42,801 nucleotides of DNA, from NCBI GenBank assembly GCA_945873955.1, contig CAMCFA010000015.1, positions 1-42,801 of the forward strand, read 5' to 3'. This document shows, piece by piece, positions 8,447 through 16,309 of this stretch. The position numbers and the translations under genes are program-made. The notes beneath the pieces are model-generated. The model had not been told where the DNA came from. It ran no database searches and saw only the letters and a list, made by a program, of their open reading frames with translations. Each line of letters begins with the position of its first letter. Positions within the stretch are counted from its first letter, which is position 1. The DNA comes from an uncultured Clostridia bacterium. GTDB taxonomy: Bacteria > Bacillota > Clostridia > Oscillospirales > Ruminococcaceae.

Positions 8447-8788
8447 TCACAGTCCGAAGCTGACCGAAAGGGCGTTGTTCACCTGCGACATAGCGTCGCT
8501 GTCAAGCTCGCCCATGCGCTCCTTCAGCCGCCTTTTATCCAATGTACGAACCTGTTCCAGAAGCACTATGGAGTCCTTCGCAAGCCCACAGGAAGCGGCA
8601 TTCAGCGAAATATGTGTCGGCAGCTTTGATTTGTCCTTCTGGCTTGTGATAGCCGCTGCTATCACCGTGGGGCTGTGCTTGTTCCCGATGTCGTTCTGCA
8701 CGATCAGAACGGGTCTAACACCGCCCTGCTCTGAGCCGACTACCGGGCTGAGATCAGCATAATATATTTCTCCTCGTTTTACCTGCAT
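8447..8788 (-). CDS. mazF: MazF/PemK-family endoribonuclease toxin (EndoA-like)
   Basis: This 113-aa sequence-specific mRNA interferase begins [20 protein letters not shown]. It has R25 in [11 protein letters not shown] and T48 in AAAITSQ, which correspond to the catalytic Arg25 and Thr48 of Bacillus EndoA. The length is normal and the fold looks intact. In most genomes an antitoxin gene (mazE/ndoAI) sits just upstream, but the 314 bases above this ATG contain only a 22-codon open frame and repeat elements. AAAGGA lies 11-12 bases before the ATG at 8788. It is either controlled by a distant antitoxin or, as in some Firmicutes, acts in RNA regulation without a linked partner. Confidence 0.9.
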   Translation of the reverse strand: MQVKRGEIYYADLSPVVGSEQGGVRPVLIVQNDIGNKHSPTVIAAAITSQKDKSKLPTHISLNAASCGLAKDSIVLLEQVRTLDKRRLKERMGELDSDAMSQVNNALSVSFGL

Positions 8789-8877
8789 TTAACGATCATT
8801 CCTTTCATATTCATTCCGCCTGATGTACAGGTCATCTGTGTATTCATATTATTGCCTGCTGCGGTGAAGTTATACAA

Positions 8878-8922
8878 GAGAAACGCTGAATAAATTACGC
8901 TTCGCTTATTTCAGTGCTGCCC
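8878..8922. repeat. Degenerate short copy of palindromic repeat family A
   Basis: GAGAAACGCTGAATAAA at the left and TTATTTCAGTGCTGCCC at the right echo the ends of the full repeat that follows 2 bases later, with the middle reduced to TTACGCTTCGC. It looks like a deleted relative of the 91-bp unit. Confidence 0.6.
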
Positions 8923-8924
8923 AA

Positions 8925-9015
8925 GGGAAACGCTGATTAAACCAAATTCGCCCCGCTCAAACCCGCATACTCGCGCGGCTGAATTTGGTACGCTTCGCTT
9001 TAATCAGCGTGTCCC
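8925..9015. repeat. Palindromic repeat family A, copy 1 (MITE-like)
   Basis: This 91-bp unit has terminal inverted repeats: GGGAAACGCTGATTAAA at the left and the complement of GGGACACGCTGATTAAA at the right (16 of 17 match). Inside, CAAATTCGCC and GGCTGAATTTG pair further, so the whole unit can fold into one long hairpin. Matching copies are at 10537-10629 (opposite orientation) and 27550-27640. There is no open frame inside, which fits a non-autonomous element. Confidence 0.85.
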
Positions 9016-9102
9016 AAGCAATATCCACAAAAACCGGAAGCTCCGGTGTTATATTTTATTCCAGTTATAATATAAGAGTTACAGCAAACAGGGAGGTAAA
9101 AC

Positions 9103-10533
9103 ATGCCGGAAATGACATGGGACAGGCTTCTGTCCCCGAAAAGAAGCCGCGATATAGTCAGTCCCCGCCCCGGCGACGTGCGCTCAGAATTCGCGAAGGA
9201 TTACCACCGGATACTCAGCAGCCCGTCTTTCCGAAGGCTTCAGGACAAAACGCAGGTGTTCCCGCTGGACAGAGGGGATTTCGTACGGACAAGGCTCACC
9301 CACTCGCTGGAGGTGTCCTCCTTTGCCGGGTCTATCGGCGACACGGCTTTCACCGGGCTGATGAAAACTCACCCGGAGATAACCCCGCAGGTACGGCAGG
9401 ACTGCATTGAAATTCTGCGCTGCTCCGGGCTTATCCACGATATCGGGAATCCGCCATTCGGGCATTTCGGCGAGAACACTATCCGCCAGTGGTTCGGGGA
9501 GCATTTCGGCGAGCTGAGCTTCAAAGGCAGACCGGCGAAAGAGCTTCTCACGGAACAGATGATAGGCGACTTCCTGCACTTTGAGGGCAACGCGCAGGCG
9601 CTTCGTGTGCTGACCAAACTGCATGTCCTTATAGACATCGGCAACGGCATGAACCTCACCTACGCGCTGCTGAACACTATAATAAAGTACCCCGTTTCCT
9701 CCCTGAATATCAACAAGAAAAGCGGGAATATCAAGGACAAAAAAATGGGGTACTTCACTGCGGAGCAGCAGATATTTGAGGACGTGACCCGCTCCACCGG
9801 GGCGGTCGGCTGCCGCTATCCGCTGACGTTCCTGCTGGAAAGCGCCGACGACATTGCCTACAAGACCGCGGATATCGAGGACGCGGCGGTAAAAAAGCTC
9901 ATCTCCTACAACCAGCTTCTTGAGGAGATAAGCAGCAGGAAATACCTTGAACGCTGCGAAAACGAGCAGGAGCGGACAGCGCTGAACTCCGCGGCGGAGA
10001 ATTTACGGCACTGCCTTGACTCCGCGCAGAATCGCGGGCTTCCGCTGGCAGAAAAGAAAGCGGTGCAGCGCTGGGTCGTGAATCTTCAAAGCACGCTTAT
10101 TTACGCGGTTTCCGACGCGTTTTCGGAGAATTACGACGCTATTATGAACGGGACATTCACCCGGGAGCTGCTGGCGGCTTCCCCGGTGCAGGTGCTGGCG
10201 GACGCACTCAGCGATATCGCGTACAGATACGCGTTCCAGTCGCCGGGGGTGCTCAAGACCGAGCTTTCCGCCTGCGCCATGATGAACCTCCTGCTGGACA
10301 GCATAACCGGCGCGGCGCTGCGCTTCGGCACTGACGAGCAGCGTATCACCGACAGCAACCTTATGTCCCTGCTTCCGGAGGAATTCCTCATGGTTTGCCG
10401 GAAAAGCTGCGAGGGAAAAAGCAACGCTGAGCAGGCGTACCTCCGGCTGCTGCTGGCAACAGACTGCGTATGCAGCATGACCGACGGCTACGCAAGGGAG
10501 CTGTTCCGCACGCTGAGCGGCATTGAGTCGTGA
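9103..10533 (+). CDS. dgt: Deoxyguanosinetriphosphate triphosphohydrolase-like HD protein
   Basis: This 476-aa cytoplasmic enzyme cleaves dNTPs to the deoxynucleoside and triphosphate, which trims dNTP pools and can limit phage DNA synthesis. It has the full HD metal-site set: H67 in RTRLTHSLEV, H112-D113 in SGLIHDIGNPPFGHFGENTI, H121 in that same stretch, and a later aspartate in ESADDIAYKTADIEDA. The length is close to E. coli Dgt (about 505). AGGGAGGTAAAAC precedes the ATG. The gene is monocistronic and is bracketed by inverted copies of a palindromic repeat (8925-9015 and 10537-10629). Confidence 0.92.
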   Translation: MPEMTWDRLLSPKRSRDIVSPRPGDVRSEFAKDYHRILSSPSFRRLQDKTQVFPLDRGDFVRTRLTHSLEVSSFAGSIGDTAFTGLMKTHPEITPQVRQDCIEILRCSGLIHDIGNPPFGHFGENTIRQWFGEHFGELSFKGRPAKELLTEQMIGDFLHFEGNAQALRVLTKLHVLIDIGNGMNLTYALLNTIIKYPVSSLNINKKSGNIKDKKMGYFTAEQQIFEDVTRSTGAVGCRYPLTFLLESADDIAYKTADIEDAAVKKLISYNQLLEEISSRKYLERCENEQERTALNSAAENLRHCLDSAQNRGLPLAEKKAVQRWVVNLQSTLIYAVSDAFSENYDAIMNGTFTRELLAASPVQVLADALSDIAYRYAFQSPGVLKTELSACAMMNLLLDSITGAALRFGTDEQRITDSNLMSLLPEEFLMVCRKSCEGKSNAEQAYLRLLLATDCVCSMTDGYARELFRTLSGIES

Positions 10534-10536
10534 ATT

Positions 10537-10629
10537 AAGGACACGCTGATTAAAGCGAAGCGTATCAAATTCAGCCGCATGAGTATGCGCGTTTGAACGG
10601 GGCGAATTAGATTTAATCAGCGTTTCCTT
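10537..10629. repeat. Palindromic repeat family A, copy 2 (inverted relative to copy 1)
   Basis: This 93-bp unit starts 3 bases after the dgt stop. Its ends are AAGGACACGCTGATTAAA and the complement of AAGGAAACGCTGATTAAA, with 17 of 18 positions matching. The interior (GCGAAGCGTATCAAATTCAG onward) is the reverse complement of copy 1 in most positions. It may also act as the dgt 3' hairpin. Confidence 0.85.
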
Positions 10630-10634
10630 AACTA

Positions 10635-10664
10635 TTGACATTCAGCAAGTTTGTATGGTATTAT
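10635..10664 (+). promoter_or_regulatory. sigma-A promoter for the 10720 gene
   Basis: TTGACA (10635-10640) and TATTAT (10659-10664) have an 18-base spacer. It starts 6 bases after repeat copy 2 ends and about 55 bases before the ATG at 10720. Confidence 0.72.
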
Positions 10665-10719
10665 ATAGGAAAGGTCAGTGAATATCTGAACAGTAAGTTT
10701 CACAGCGGAGGGGACAGCA

Positions 10720-11388
10720 ATGGAGAACGAAACTAACGAAATACAAGCAATCAGAAAAACAAACGAAAAAGACGCAAAGATCCAGTCCCGCCGCGGCAGC
10801 TTCCGTGTCGGGTACAACAACGAGAGCCGGCTCATCATTTTCTGCGCTGTCGGGGCGCTCCTCTGCCTGTGCATGTTCGTGGTGGGGCTGGTGCTGTTCG
10901 GCGCGCCGGACAGCTTTCTGGACTTCATGGGCGGGGTGTTCTGGGTGATACCGGCGGTGGTATGCCTTGTGCTTATCCCGGTCATAATCTACGGCAGGAA
11001 CTGCTCCTACTACGCCGGAGATAAGGAAATGGAGATAATATCCCCCCGCGGGAGCGACTACCTCTATTACAGCGAGATCTCAGAGGTGATATACAAGCCC
11101 ATGACGCTGTTCAAGAAACGGCGGGGCTATCTTGTCACGGTGGTGACAGGGGTGAGGGATTTCACGTTCCGCTACCTTATCGACAGCGGCTCTGAGCTGA
11201 CCGAACCGAAGCACACGCCGTTCTTCCTGCTGGAACTGAACGCAGGTCTGAAAGAACAGGAGCAGGCTAACCCGGAATTCGCCGCGGCGGTAATGGCGCA
11301 GTTCGCAGTAATGCAGGAAAAGCAGGAGGACAGGCTTTCCAAAAAGCGCAAAAAGAAAACATGGGAGAACCTGTTCGACGATAAATAA
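10720..11388 (+). CDS. Membrane protein of unknown function with PH-like cytosolic part
   Basis: This 222-aa protein is not recognised. The N-terminus (1-36) is charged. Two hydrophobic helices follow at about 38-60 and 72-91, and then a soluble part whose pattern (YYAGDKEMEIISPRGSDYLY, then EISEVIYKPM and GYLVTVVTGVRDFTFRY) resembles bacterial PH domains that follow a membrane hairpin; that is an inference from pattern only. The end is strongly basic (KKRKKKTW). GGAGGGGACAGCA lies just before the ATG. It has its own promoter and is followed directly by a 160-bp palindromic repeat. Confidence 0.75.
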   Translation: MENETNEIQAIRKTNEKDAKIQSRRGSFRVGYNNESRLIIFCAVGALLCLCMFVVGLVLFGAPDSFLDFMGGVFWVIPAVVCLVLIPVIIYGRNCSYYAGDKEMEIISPRGSDYLYYSEISEVIYKPMTLFKKRRGYLVTVVTGVRDFTFRYLIDSGSELTEPKHTPFFLLELNAGLKEQEQANPEFAAAVMAQFAVMQEKQEDRLSKKRKKKTWENLFDDK

Positions 11389-11548
11389 TACTAATAACCA
11401 TTTAAATTCAGGAAACCTTTGCAGAAATCCAGCACCGCTATCGTCGTCAAAGAAACTTGACGTACATACAGTACGCCTGCGTTTCTTTTCCTAGATATCG
11501 GTACTGTCTTTCCGCAAATCTTTTCCTTCGTTCAAACGGTTATTAGTA
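11389..11548. repeat. 160-bp imperfect palindrome (MITE-like family B)
   Basis: The ends are perfect inverted repeats, TACTAATAACC at 11389-11399 and GGTTATTAGTA at 11538-11548. Similarity between the arms continues inward almost to the centre, for example TTTGCAGAAATCCAGCACCG against the complement of CGGTACTGTCTTTCCGCAAA. The centre has AAAGAAAC (11449-11456) with GTTTCTTT (11481-11488). No open frame is seen. It follows the 10720 gene stop codon directly. Confidence 0.8.
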
Positions 11549-11555
11549 TAAAAAT

Positions 11556-11594
11556 CAGCCTAAGAAGAACTCACGTTCCTCTTAGGCTGTTTTT
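11556..11594 (+). terminator. Strong intrinsic terminator, bidirectional
   Basis: A long stem, CAGCCTAAGA with TCTTAGGCTG around a loop containing CTCACGTT, is followed by TTTTT on the plus strand. On the minus strand it is followed by ATTTTTAT. It lies between convergent transcripts: the 10720 gene, and the lgt-folD operon. Confidence 0.88.
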
Positions 11595-11604
11595 ATATGT
11601 AATT

Positions 11605-11778
11605 TTAGTGCTTTCTCATGTAGATGAACAGCCCCCACTGCCCCGCCGAAAGCAGCGCCAGCAGCACGGAAATTATCACCTGCGCGGGTCCCCATGAGTT
11701 CATCAGCAGAATGATGATAACGGTAGCCAGCGTTAATATCACGGCGTTGCGCAGGAACACCTTTGAATTTCTATTCAT
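11605..11778 (-). CDS. Small two-helix membrane protein (57 aa)
   Basis: The product is MNRNSKVFLRNAVILTLATV onward. It has two hydrophobic segments (about residues 11-26 and 33-52) separated by NSWGPAQ and ends in YMRKH. It starts 4 bases after the folD stop codon and ends 11 bases before the terminator, so it is the last gene of the folD transcript. The Shine-Dalgarno match is weak (GAGCAAG). I do not recognise a family. GC content and codon choice look like the neighbours. Small size makes the call less certain. Confidence 0.65.
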   Translation of the reverse strand: MNRNSKVFLRNAVILTLATVIIILLMNSWGPAQVIISVLLALLSAGQWGLFIYMRKH

Positions 11779-11782
11779 AGGC

Positions 11783-12625
11783 TTACTTGCTCTGGATACG
11801 CTTTGCCATGACGGTGTTTTTCATCAGCATTGCGATAGTCATAGGACCTACCCCGCCGGGAACAGGGGTTATCCAGGAGGCTTTCTCGGCGCACTCGTCA
11901 AACACACAGTCGCCGCAGAGCTTTCCCTCGGCGCTGCGGTTGATACCCACGTCTATGACTACCGCGCCGGGCTTCACCATGTCCCCGGTGACGAACCCTG
12001 CCTTGCCTACCGCGGCTACCAGAATGTCCGCGCGGCGGCATACCTCGGCAAGATTCTTAGTGCGGGAATGGCATACCGTGACTGTGCCGTTCTCATGCAG
12101 CAGAAGCATTGCCATAGGCTTGCCCACGATATTAGAGCGCCCTATTACCACGCACTCCTTGCCGGAAACCTCGATACCGGTGCTGTGGATAAGCTCCATG
12201 CAGCCCGCCGGGGTACAGGGCAGGAACGCGTAGTTCCCTATCATTATCTTACCGACATTGGAAGCGGAGAACGCGTCCACGTCCTTCAGCGGGGAAATAC
12301 GGGCAATGACCGCCTCCTCGTTGAGGTGCTTCGGCAGCGGGAGCTGCACCAGTATGCCGTTCACCTTGTCGTCCTCGTTCAGCGTGTCGATAAGCTCCAT
12401 GAGCTGCGCTTCGGTGGTCTCCGCCGGGAGCGCATATTCGTAGCTCTTTATCCCGCAGACCTCGCACGCCTTTTTCTTGTTGTTGACGTACACCCGGCTC
12501 GCCGGGTCGTCCCCGACGATCACCACCGCCAGCCCGATATCCAGACCGTCGTGCTGGATCTCCAGCCGGATCTCCTCCTTTACCCTCGCGGATACTGCCT
12601 TGCCGTCAATTATCTGTGCTGCCAT
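11783..12625 (-). CDS. folD: Bifunctional methylenetetrahydrofolate dehydrogenase / methenyl-THF cyclohydrolase
   Basis: This 280-aa enzyme interconverts 5,10-methylene-THF and 10-formyl-THF, feeding purine and formyl-Met synthesis. It shows SRVYVNNKKKACEVCGI with catalytic Tyr46 and Lys50, GILVQLPLPKHLNE, FLPCTPAGCMELI, the nucleotide-binding VVIGRSNIVGKPMAMLL, and TPVPGGVGPMTIAMLM. The length is typical. Its ATG lies 2 bases after the lgt stop, so the genes are coupled. Confidence 0.96.
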   Translation of the reverse strand: MAAQIIDGKAVSARVKEEIRLEIQHDGLDIGLAVVIVGDDPASRVYVNNKKKACEVCGIKSYEYALPAETTEAQLMELIDTLNEDDKVNGILVQLPLPKHLNEEAVIARISPLKDVDAFSASNVGKIMIGNYAFLPCTPAGCMELIHSTGIEVSGKECVVIGRSNIVGKPMAMLLLHENGTVTVCHSRTKNLAEVCRRADILVAAVGKAGFVTGDMVKPGAVVIDVGINRSAEGKLCGDCVFDECAEKASWITPVPGGVGPMTIAMLMKNTVMAKRIQSK

Positions 12626-12627
12626 GT

Positions 12628-13773
12628 TTATTCCTCGCTTTCACTGCTTTCTTTGATCTCACTGTCGTCTGTGTTTTCGTCCGTTTCCGGAGCGGTTTCC
12701 TCCGCGGGAGCTTCGCTTTCCGGCTCGTCGGTTTCTTCCGGCTCTGCGCCGTCAAGGGTTATCTCGTCTGCGTCCTCGGCAAGTATGCTGGGAGCCTCCT
12801 TTTCCTCTTTCTTTTCAGTCTTTTTGCGGGCGCACTCCTCTGCCGCCTTGTCCTGCTCCTGTAATTCACGGCAGGCGTCAGAGTTAACATACAGTGGTAT
12901 CTGCTTCTTTTCGGCGAGTATCTTGAACACGATCACCAACGCAGTTCCCACAATGAACGAAGCCGCCGCCACAAGCTGGGAAACCCTGAACTGCCCTATC
13001 ATAAGGCTGTCGGTGCGAAGTCCCTCTATCCAAGCTCTGCCAAGACCGTACCACGCGGCGTACAGCAGCGCGATCTCGCCGTCGAAGGTGCGCAGCTTCT
13101 TTGAGTAGAAATGCAGCGCGATAAAGCCCACCAGACACCATACGCTCTCATACAGGAAGCAGGGGTGTACCAGCGTGCCTGCGTCGAAGCCGCTCCTGCG
13201 GATAATATCGGTGCTTGTCATGCCGAAGATCCAGTCCGGGCTGCACGCCGCGCCGAATGCCTCCTGATTGATGAAGTTGCCCCAGCGCCCTATGCACTGC
13301 CCGATAAGGAAGCCCATTGCGGCAAGGTCAGCCATGGCGCGGAAGTTCACCTTGCGCACCCTGCACGCAATGAATCCGCACAGGAAGCCGCCGATAATGC
13401 CGCCGTAAATCGCAAGACCGCCGTCCCTTATCGTCGTGAAGGTGGTGATGAAGTCAAAGCTCATGCCGGAGTTGGGGTCAAGGGTCTGGAACACGCAGTA
13501 GTAAATTCTAGCCCCTAAGAACCCTCCGATAAGCGCCACGAACACAACGTCGAACATTCTGTCCTTATTCAGACCGAAGTCCTTTGCGCGGTGCATTGCG
13601 TATAAATACGCCAAAACAACGCCCAGCGTTATCAGCACGCCGTACCAGTAGATCTTTATCCCGAACAGCTCGAAGCCCTGATAGTAGCTCAGCGTGATAC
13701 CGCCGAACAGGTTCGGGAAAGTCAGCTCCACCTCCGGAAAGGCGGAAGCCGTTGAAATAAGTGAAGAAACCAT
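12628..13773 (-). CDS. lgt: Prolipoprotein diacylglyceryl transferase with acidic C-terminal extension
   Basis: This polytopic membrane enzyme (381 aa) moves diacylglycerol from phosphatidylglycerol to the lipobox cysteine of prolipoproteins. It carries the family segments IRDGGLAIYGGIIGG (about 115-129), the signature IGRWGNFINQEAFG with the essential arginine at 163, and HPCFLYESVWCLVGF. Normal Lgt proteins have about 260-290 residues. Here roughly the last 100 residues form a soluble, strongly acidic tail (many Glu, Asp, Ser, Pro and Thr) after EEKKEEKEAPS-like sequence. It sits between the peptidase pair and folD with gaps of 2 bases on each side, clearly one operon. Confidence 0.95.
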   Translation of the reverse strand: MVSSLISTASAFPEVELTFPNLFGGITLSYYQGFELFGIKIYWYGVLITLGVVLAYLYAMHRAKDFGLNKDRMFDVVFVALIGGFLGARIYYCVFQTLDPNSGMSFDFITTFTTIRDGGLAIYGGIIGGFLCGFIACRVRKVNFRAMADLAAMGFLIGQCIGRWGNFINQEAFGAACSPDWIFGMTSTDIIRRSGFDAGTLVHPCFLYESVWCLVGFIALHFYSKKLRTFDGEIALLYAAWYGLGRAWIEGLRTDSLMIGQFRVSQLVAAASFIVGTALVIVFKILAEKKQIPLYVNSDACRELQEQDKAAEECARKKTEKKEEKEAPSILAEDADEITLDGAEPEETDEPESEAPAEETAPETDENTDDSEIKESSESEE

Positions 13774-13775
13774 TG

Positions 13776-15047
13776 TTATTCCTCCGTGGGATTTATGATA
13801 GAAATGCAGTAGTTGCTTTCGTCAAAGCTCATGAGCCGTTCCAGCATACCGTCGTAGCCGGCGTTCGCCGCAAGTTCCGCGTAATCGAACGCAGATGTGC
13901 CGGTCAGCGCCGCGTCTGAGAGATTCTGCGCAACGCTTTCGACGTTGTTGTACATGCGAATGTTGTCGCCGTAGAGGTACTTCTTCGCCCGCAGGAACGC
14001 CTCCTTTGACGGGGGGCAGCTTTTCAGCCGCCGGTACTCTCTGCATACCTCCTCGGCTACCCTGTCCGGCTCGTCCGATTCGCCGTAGATACCCGGGATA
14101 AAGAAGCCCCTGCCCATCATTATGCTGCTTTCAAAGGTTTCGTTTATCAGACCGCTGTCCCTCATGCGGCGGTAGAACTCGGTGCTTGCGCCGACTGCGG
14201 TGTCGTTCATCAGCGTGCGGTAGATGTACTCCTCCGTCATCTTTCCGCCGGGATACGCCGGGGATTTGAAGCCCATTGCAAACGTAGTCTTGCCAAGCGG
14301 CATGGACATCTCCATTCGGCGGGTGATCACCTGCGGCGGTTCTTCATCAATAATATGCCGCATGTTCACCGCTCTGCCCGGTTTCAGGCAGCGCTCGCAG
14401 ACCTCTATCGCGCTTTCCAGGTCGAAATTTCCCGCAATGCACAGGTACATGTTCGACGGATTGTAGAACGCCTCGTACACGTCGTACAGCAGCTTGTCGG
14501 TTATCTTCGCTATGCTTTCGGGAGAGCCGGCGATGTCGTTTCTCACCGGGCTGCTGCGGAACATTCCCTTGTACAGCTCCATGCAGACCCGCCAGCCGGG
14601 GCTGTCGAGATACATGGTGATCTCCTGCGTGATTATCCCGCGCTCCTTTTCTACGTTCTCCGGCGTGAAATAGGGGCTTTGCACAAAGTCCAGCAGTATT
14701 TCAAGGTTCTTCTCAAAATTGGAGGAACAGCTAAAATAATACCGCGTGCTGTCGTAGGAAGTCCCTGCGTTGCAGGAGGCTCCTGTTTCCGCGAAGCGCT
14801 CGAACGCTTCCTTTTCCGGGGACTCGAACAGCTTGTGCTCCAGATAATGCGCCGTGCCGTCGGGAATGTATATCGGACTGCCGCCGTCAATGCTGTAACA
14901 GTTGTCCACAGAGCCGAACTTCACCGAAAACTGAGCCGTCACCGTGGAATACCCCGCCATGGGATAAAGCAGCACCGTCACCCCGCTGCTGTGGGTGTAT
15001 TTATAATATCTCTCGCCAAGTCTTGCGCTGACTATTTCTTCCAGCAT
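13776..15047 (-). CDS. M16-family zinc peptidase, YmfH-like (active subunit)
   Basis: The product has 423 aa. The inverted zinc motif HxxEH is intact at residues 67-71 (HYLEH), and the third ligand region ERGIITQEITMYLDS follows about 65-75 residues later, as in M16 enzymes. It is the second gene of a pair; its ATG shares one base with the TAA of the upstream M16-like gene (TAATG). In Bacillus the paired YmfF/YmfH and AlbE/AlbF proteins work as a hetero-oligomer with one active and one inactive partner, and that layout is reproduced here. Substrate is unknown; peptide maturation is possible. Confidence 0.9.
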   Translation of the reverse strand: MLEEIVSARLGERYYKYTHSSGVTVLLYPMAGYSTVTAQFSVKFGSVDNCYSIDGGSPIYIPDGTAHYLEHKLFESPEKEAFERFAETGASCNAGTSYDSTRYYFSCSSNFEKNLEILLDFVQSPYFTPENVEKERGIITQEITMYLDSPGWRVCMELYKGMFRSSPVRNDIAGSPESIAKITDKLLYDVYEAFYNPSNMYLCIAGNFDLESAIEVCERCLKPGRAVNMRHIIDEEPPQVITRRMEMSMPLGKTTFAMGFKSPAYPGGKMTEEYIYRTLMNDTAVGASTEFYRRMRDSGLINETFESSIMMGRGFFIPGIYGESDEPDRVAEEVCREYRRLKSCPPSKEAFLRAKKYLYGDNIRMYNNVESVAQNLSDAALTGTSAFDYAELAANAGYDGMLERLMSFDESNYCISIINPTEE

Positions 15048-16309
15048 TACTGCACCTCCTCAGTGGAAAGGGTGTATACCGTGTCCAGCGAATACAGCCG
15101 GCAAGCCTCCATAACGCGCTGGGCGGTCACCTGCTGAACTCCCTCGGCAAACTGCTCCGGGGTGAGCATTTCCGGGTCGGTTATCTGTGAGGAATACCAG
15201 CTTGATATCGCCCCAGCGGAATCGTACACCGCCCGCGCATTCTCGGTAAGCTCCAGCCTGGCATGCTCCAGCTCCTCGTCGGTCACGCCTTTCATGCAGA
15301 TATTCATGAACTCGGACATCACCGCGCGCTCGGTCTTGGCAAGATTCGCCGCGTCAACGCCTGCGTATACGGTGATAGTTTTCTTGAACCGGTTGGAATA
15401 GCTGCTGCAATAATAGCACAGCGACTGCTTCTCGCGGATATTGGTGAAGAACCGTGAGGTGGTCATTCCGCCCAGAATAAGCGACAGTATCGCCCCGGCG
15501 TAACGGTCTTTCAGTTCCGGCGCTTTGAAGTACATGCGCAGGATAGACTGCTGCATTGGCATATTTTCGGTGACGCGGTATACGTCTGTTTTTAGCTTGC
15601 TTACCTTCGGCGACAGGGTGAAGATCCCGCTGCGGTAAAGTCCGCCCAGCCGCTCCCGGAACACTCTCTCACTGGCGGTGAACTCGCTGCACCCGGCGCA
15701 GAATATCTCTATCCTGCCCTGCTCCAGCATGCTTTTCCACGCTCTGTACGCAGACTGGGGAGTTACCGCCCGCGCCTGCTCAACAGTGCCGTTCACCGGA
15801 AGTCCGCAGGGTTCGCCGGGGAACGCAGCCATTGCGCCCTGCTGCGCCGCGTAGCTGCGCTTGTCGCCCTTTACGCTCTCGATAGCGTCGATAAGCTCCT
15901 GCCGCATGATGTCCACCGCCGCAGGCTCGAAGCCGTCGCCGTCGGTCTTGGGGTCAAGCAGGCAGTCCAGCAGAAGCTGGCAGCACTCCTCCTCCAGACG
16001 CTCGCCGTCCAGCGTGTAGCGGTCGTCAATGCAGCTTATGCTGAACGTCATGGAACGGCTGTCGAAGTTGCAGGAGAGGCTGTCCGACACGGCAGCGCCG
16101 TACAGGTCGGAGTACTTCTCGGTAAGCCGGGTGAGGTTGGGGTACTTCCGGCAGCTATCTGTGAGAATGTACGGCAGTATCGCAAAGTCGCCGCGGCGAT
16201 CCTCTGTGAATTCCGTGTAGAATGTTATTGCAATGCGGTTTGTCTTGAATCGTCCGTCGGTTATCTTGGAGAAATATATACCGTCGGAAAGTTGTTTTCT
16301 ATCTAAAAT
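15047..16309 (-). CDS. M16-like peptidase partner, YmfF-like (inactive subunit), apparent ATT start
   Basis: The reading frame encodes 420 residues, the usual size for YmfF. It lacks HxxEH; the matching site is a PNLTRLTEKYSDLYG segment. It retains the M16 C-terminal half, including GGMTTSRFFTNIREKQSLCY. The first ATG/GTG/TTG in frame is a GTG at 16090, which would remove about 73 conserved N-terminal residues (LSDGIYFSKITDGRFKTNRI and onward). No ATG, GTG or TTG exists between there and the upstream stop region. A perfect AAAGGAGG (16325-16318) stands 8 bases before an in-frame ATT at 16309, so I place the start there. A base-call error is the alternative. Confidence 0.85.
   Translation of the reverse strand: MLDRKQLSDGIYFSKITDGRFKTNRIAITFYTEFTEDRRGDFAILPYILTDSCRKYPNLTRLTEKYSDLYGAAVSDSLSCNFDSRSMTFSISCIDDRYTLDGERLEEECCQLLLDCLLDPKTDGDGFEPAAVDIMRQELIDAIESVKGDKRSYAAQQGAMAAFPGEPCGLPVNGTVEQARAVTPQSAYRAWKSMLEQGRIEIFCAGCSEFTASERVFRERLGGLYRSGIFTLSPKVSKLKTDVYRVTENMPMQQSILRMYFKAPELKDRYAGAILSLILGGMTTSRFFTNIREKQSLCYYCSSYSNRFKKTITVYAGVDAANLAKTERAVMSEFMNICMKGVTDEELEHARLELTENARAVYDSAGAISSWYSSQITDPEMLTPEQFAEGVQQVTAQRVMEACRLYSLDTVYTLSTEEVQ

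Larger units (their letters stand above)
8789..9102. other. Gene-free spacer between mazF and dgt
   Basis: It contains no antitoxin-sized gene. It holds a degenerate short palindromic repeat (8878-8922), a full 91-bp copy (8925-9015), a small hairpin CCGGAAGCTCCGG near 9033-9045, and a TATAAT-like box near 9067-9072. That box could serve dgt, but no good -35 element is visible. Confidence 0.6.

Noticed and set aside
8800-8866. 22-codon minus-strand frame overlapping the mazF start as a candidate antitoxin
   Set aside because: It is far too short for a MazE fold and lacks its own ribosome site; it may at most be a leader peptide.
8878-10629. CRISPR array suspicion from repeated palindromic sequence
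   Set aside because: Copies are single, far apart, in both orientations and about 91 bp; there are no regular spacers and no cas genes.
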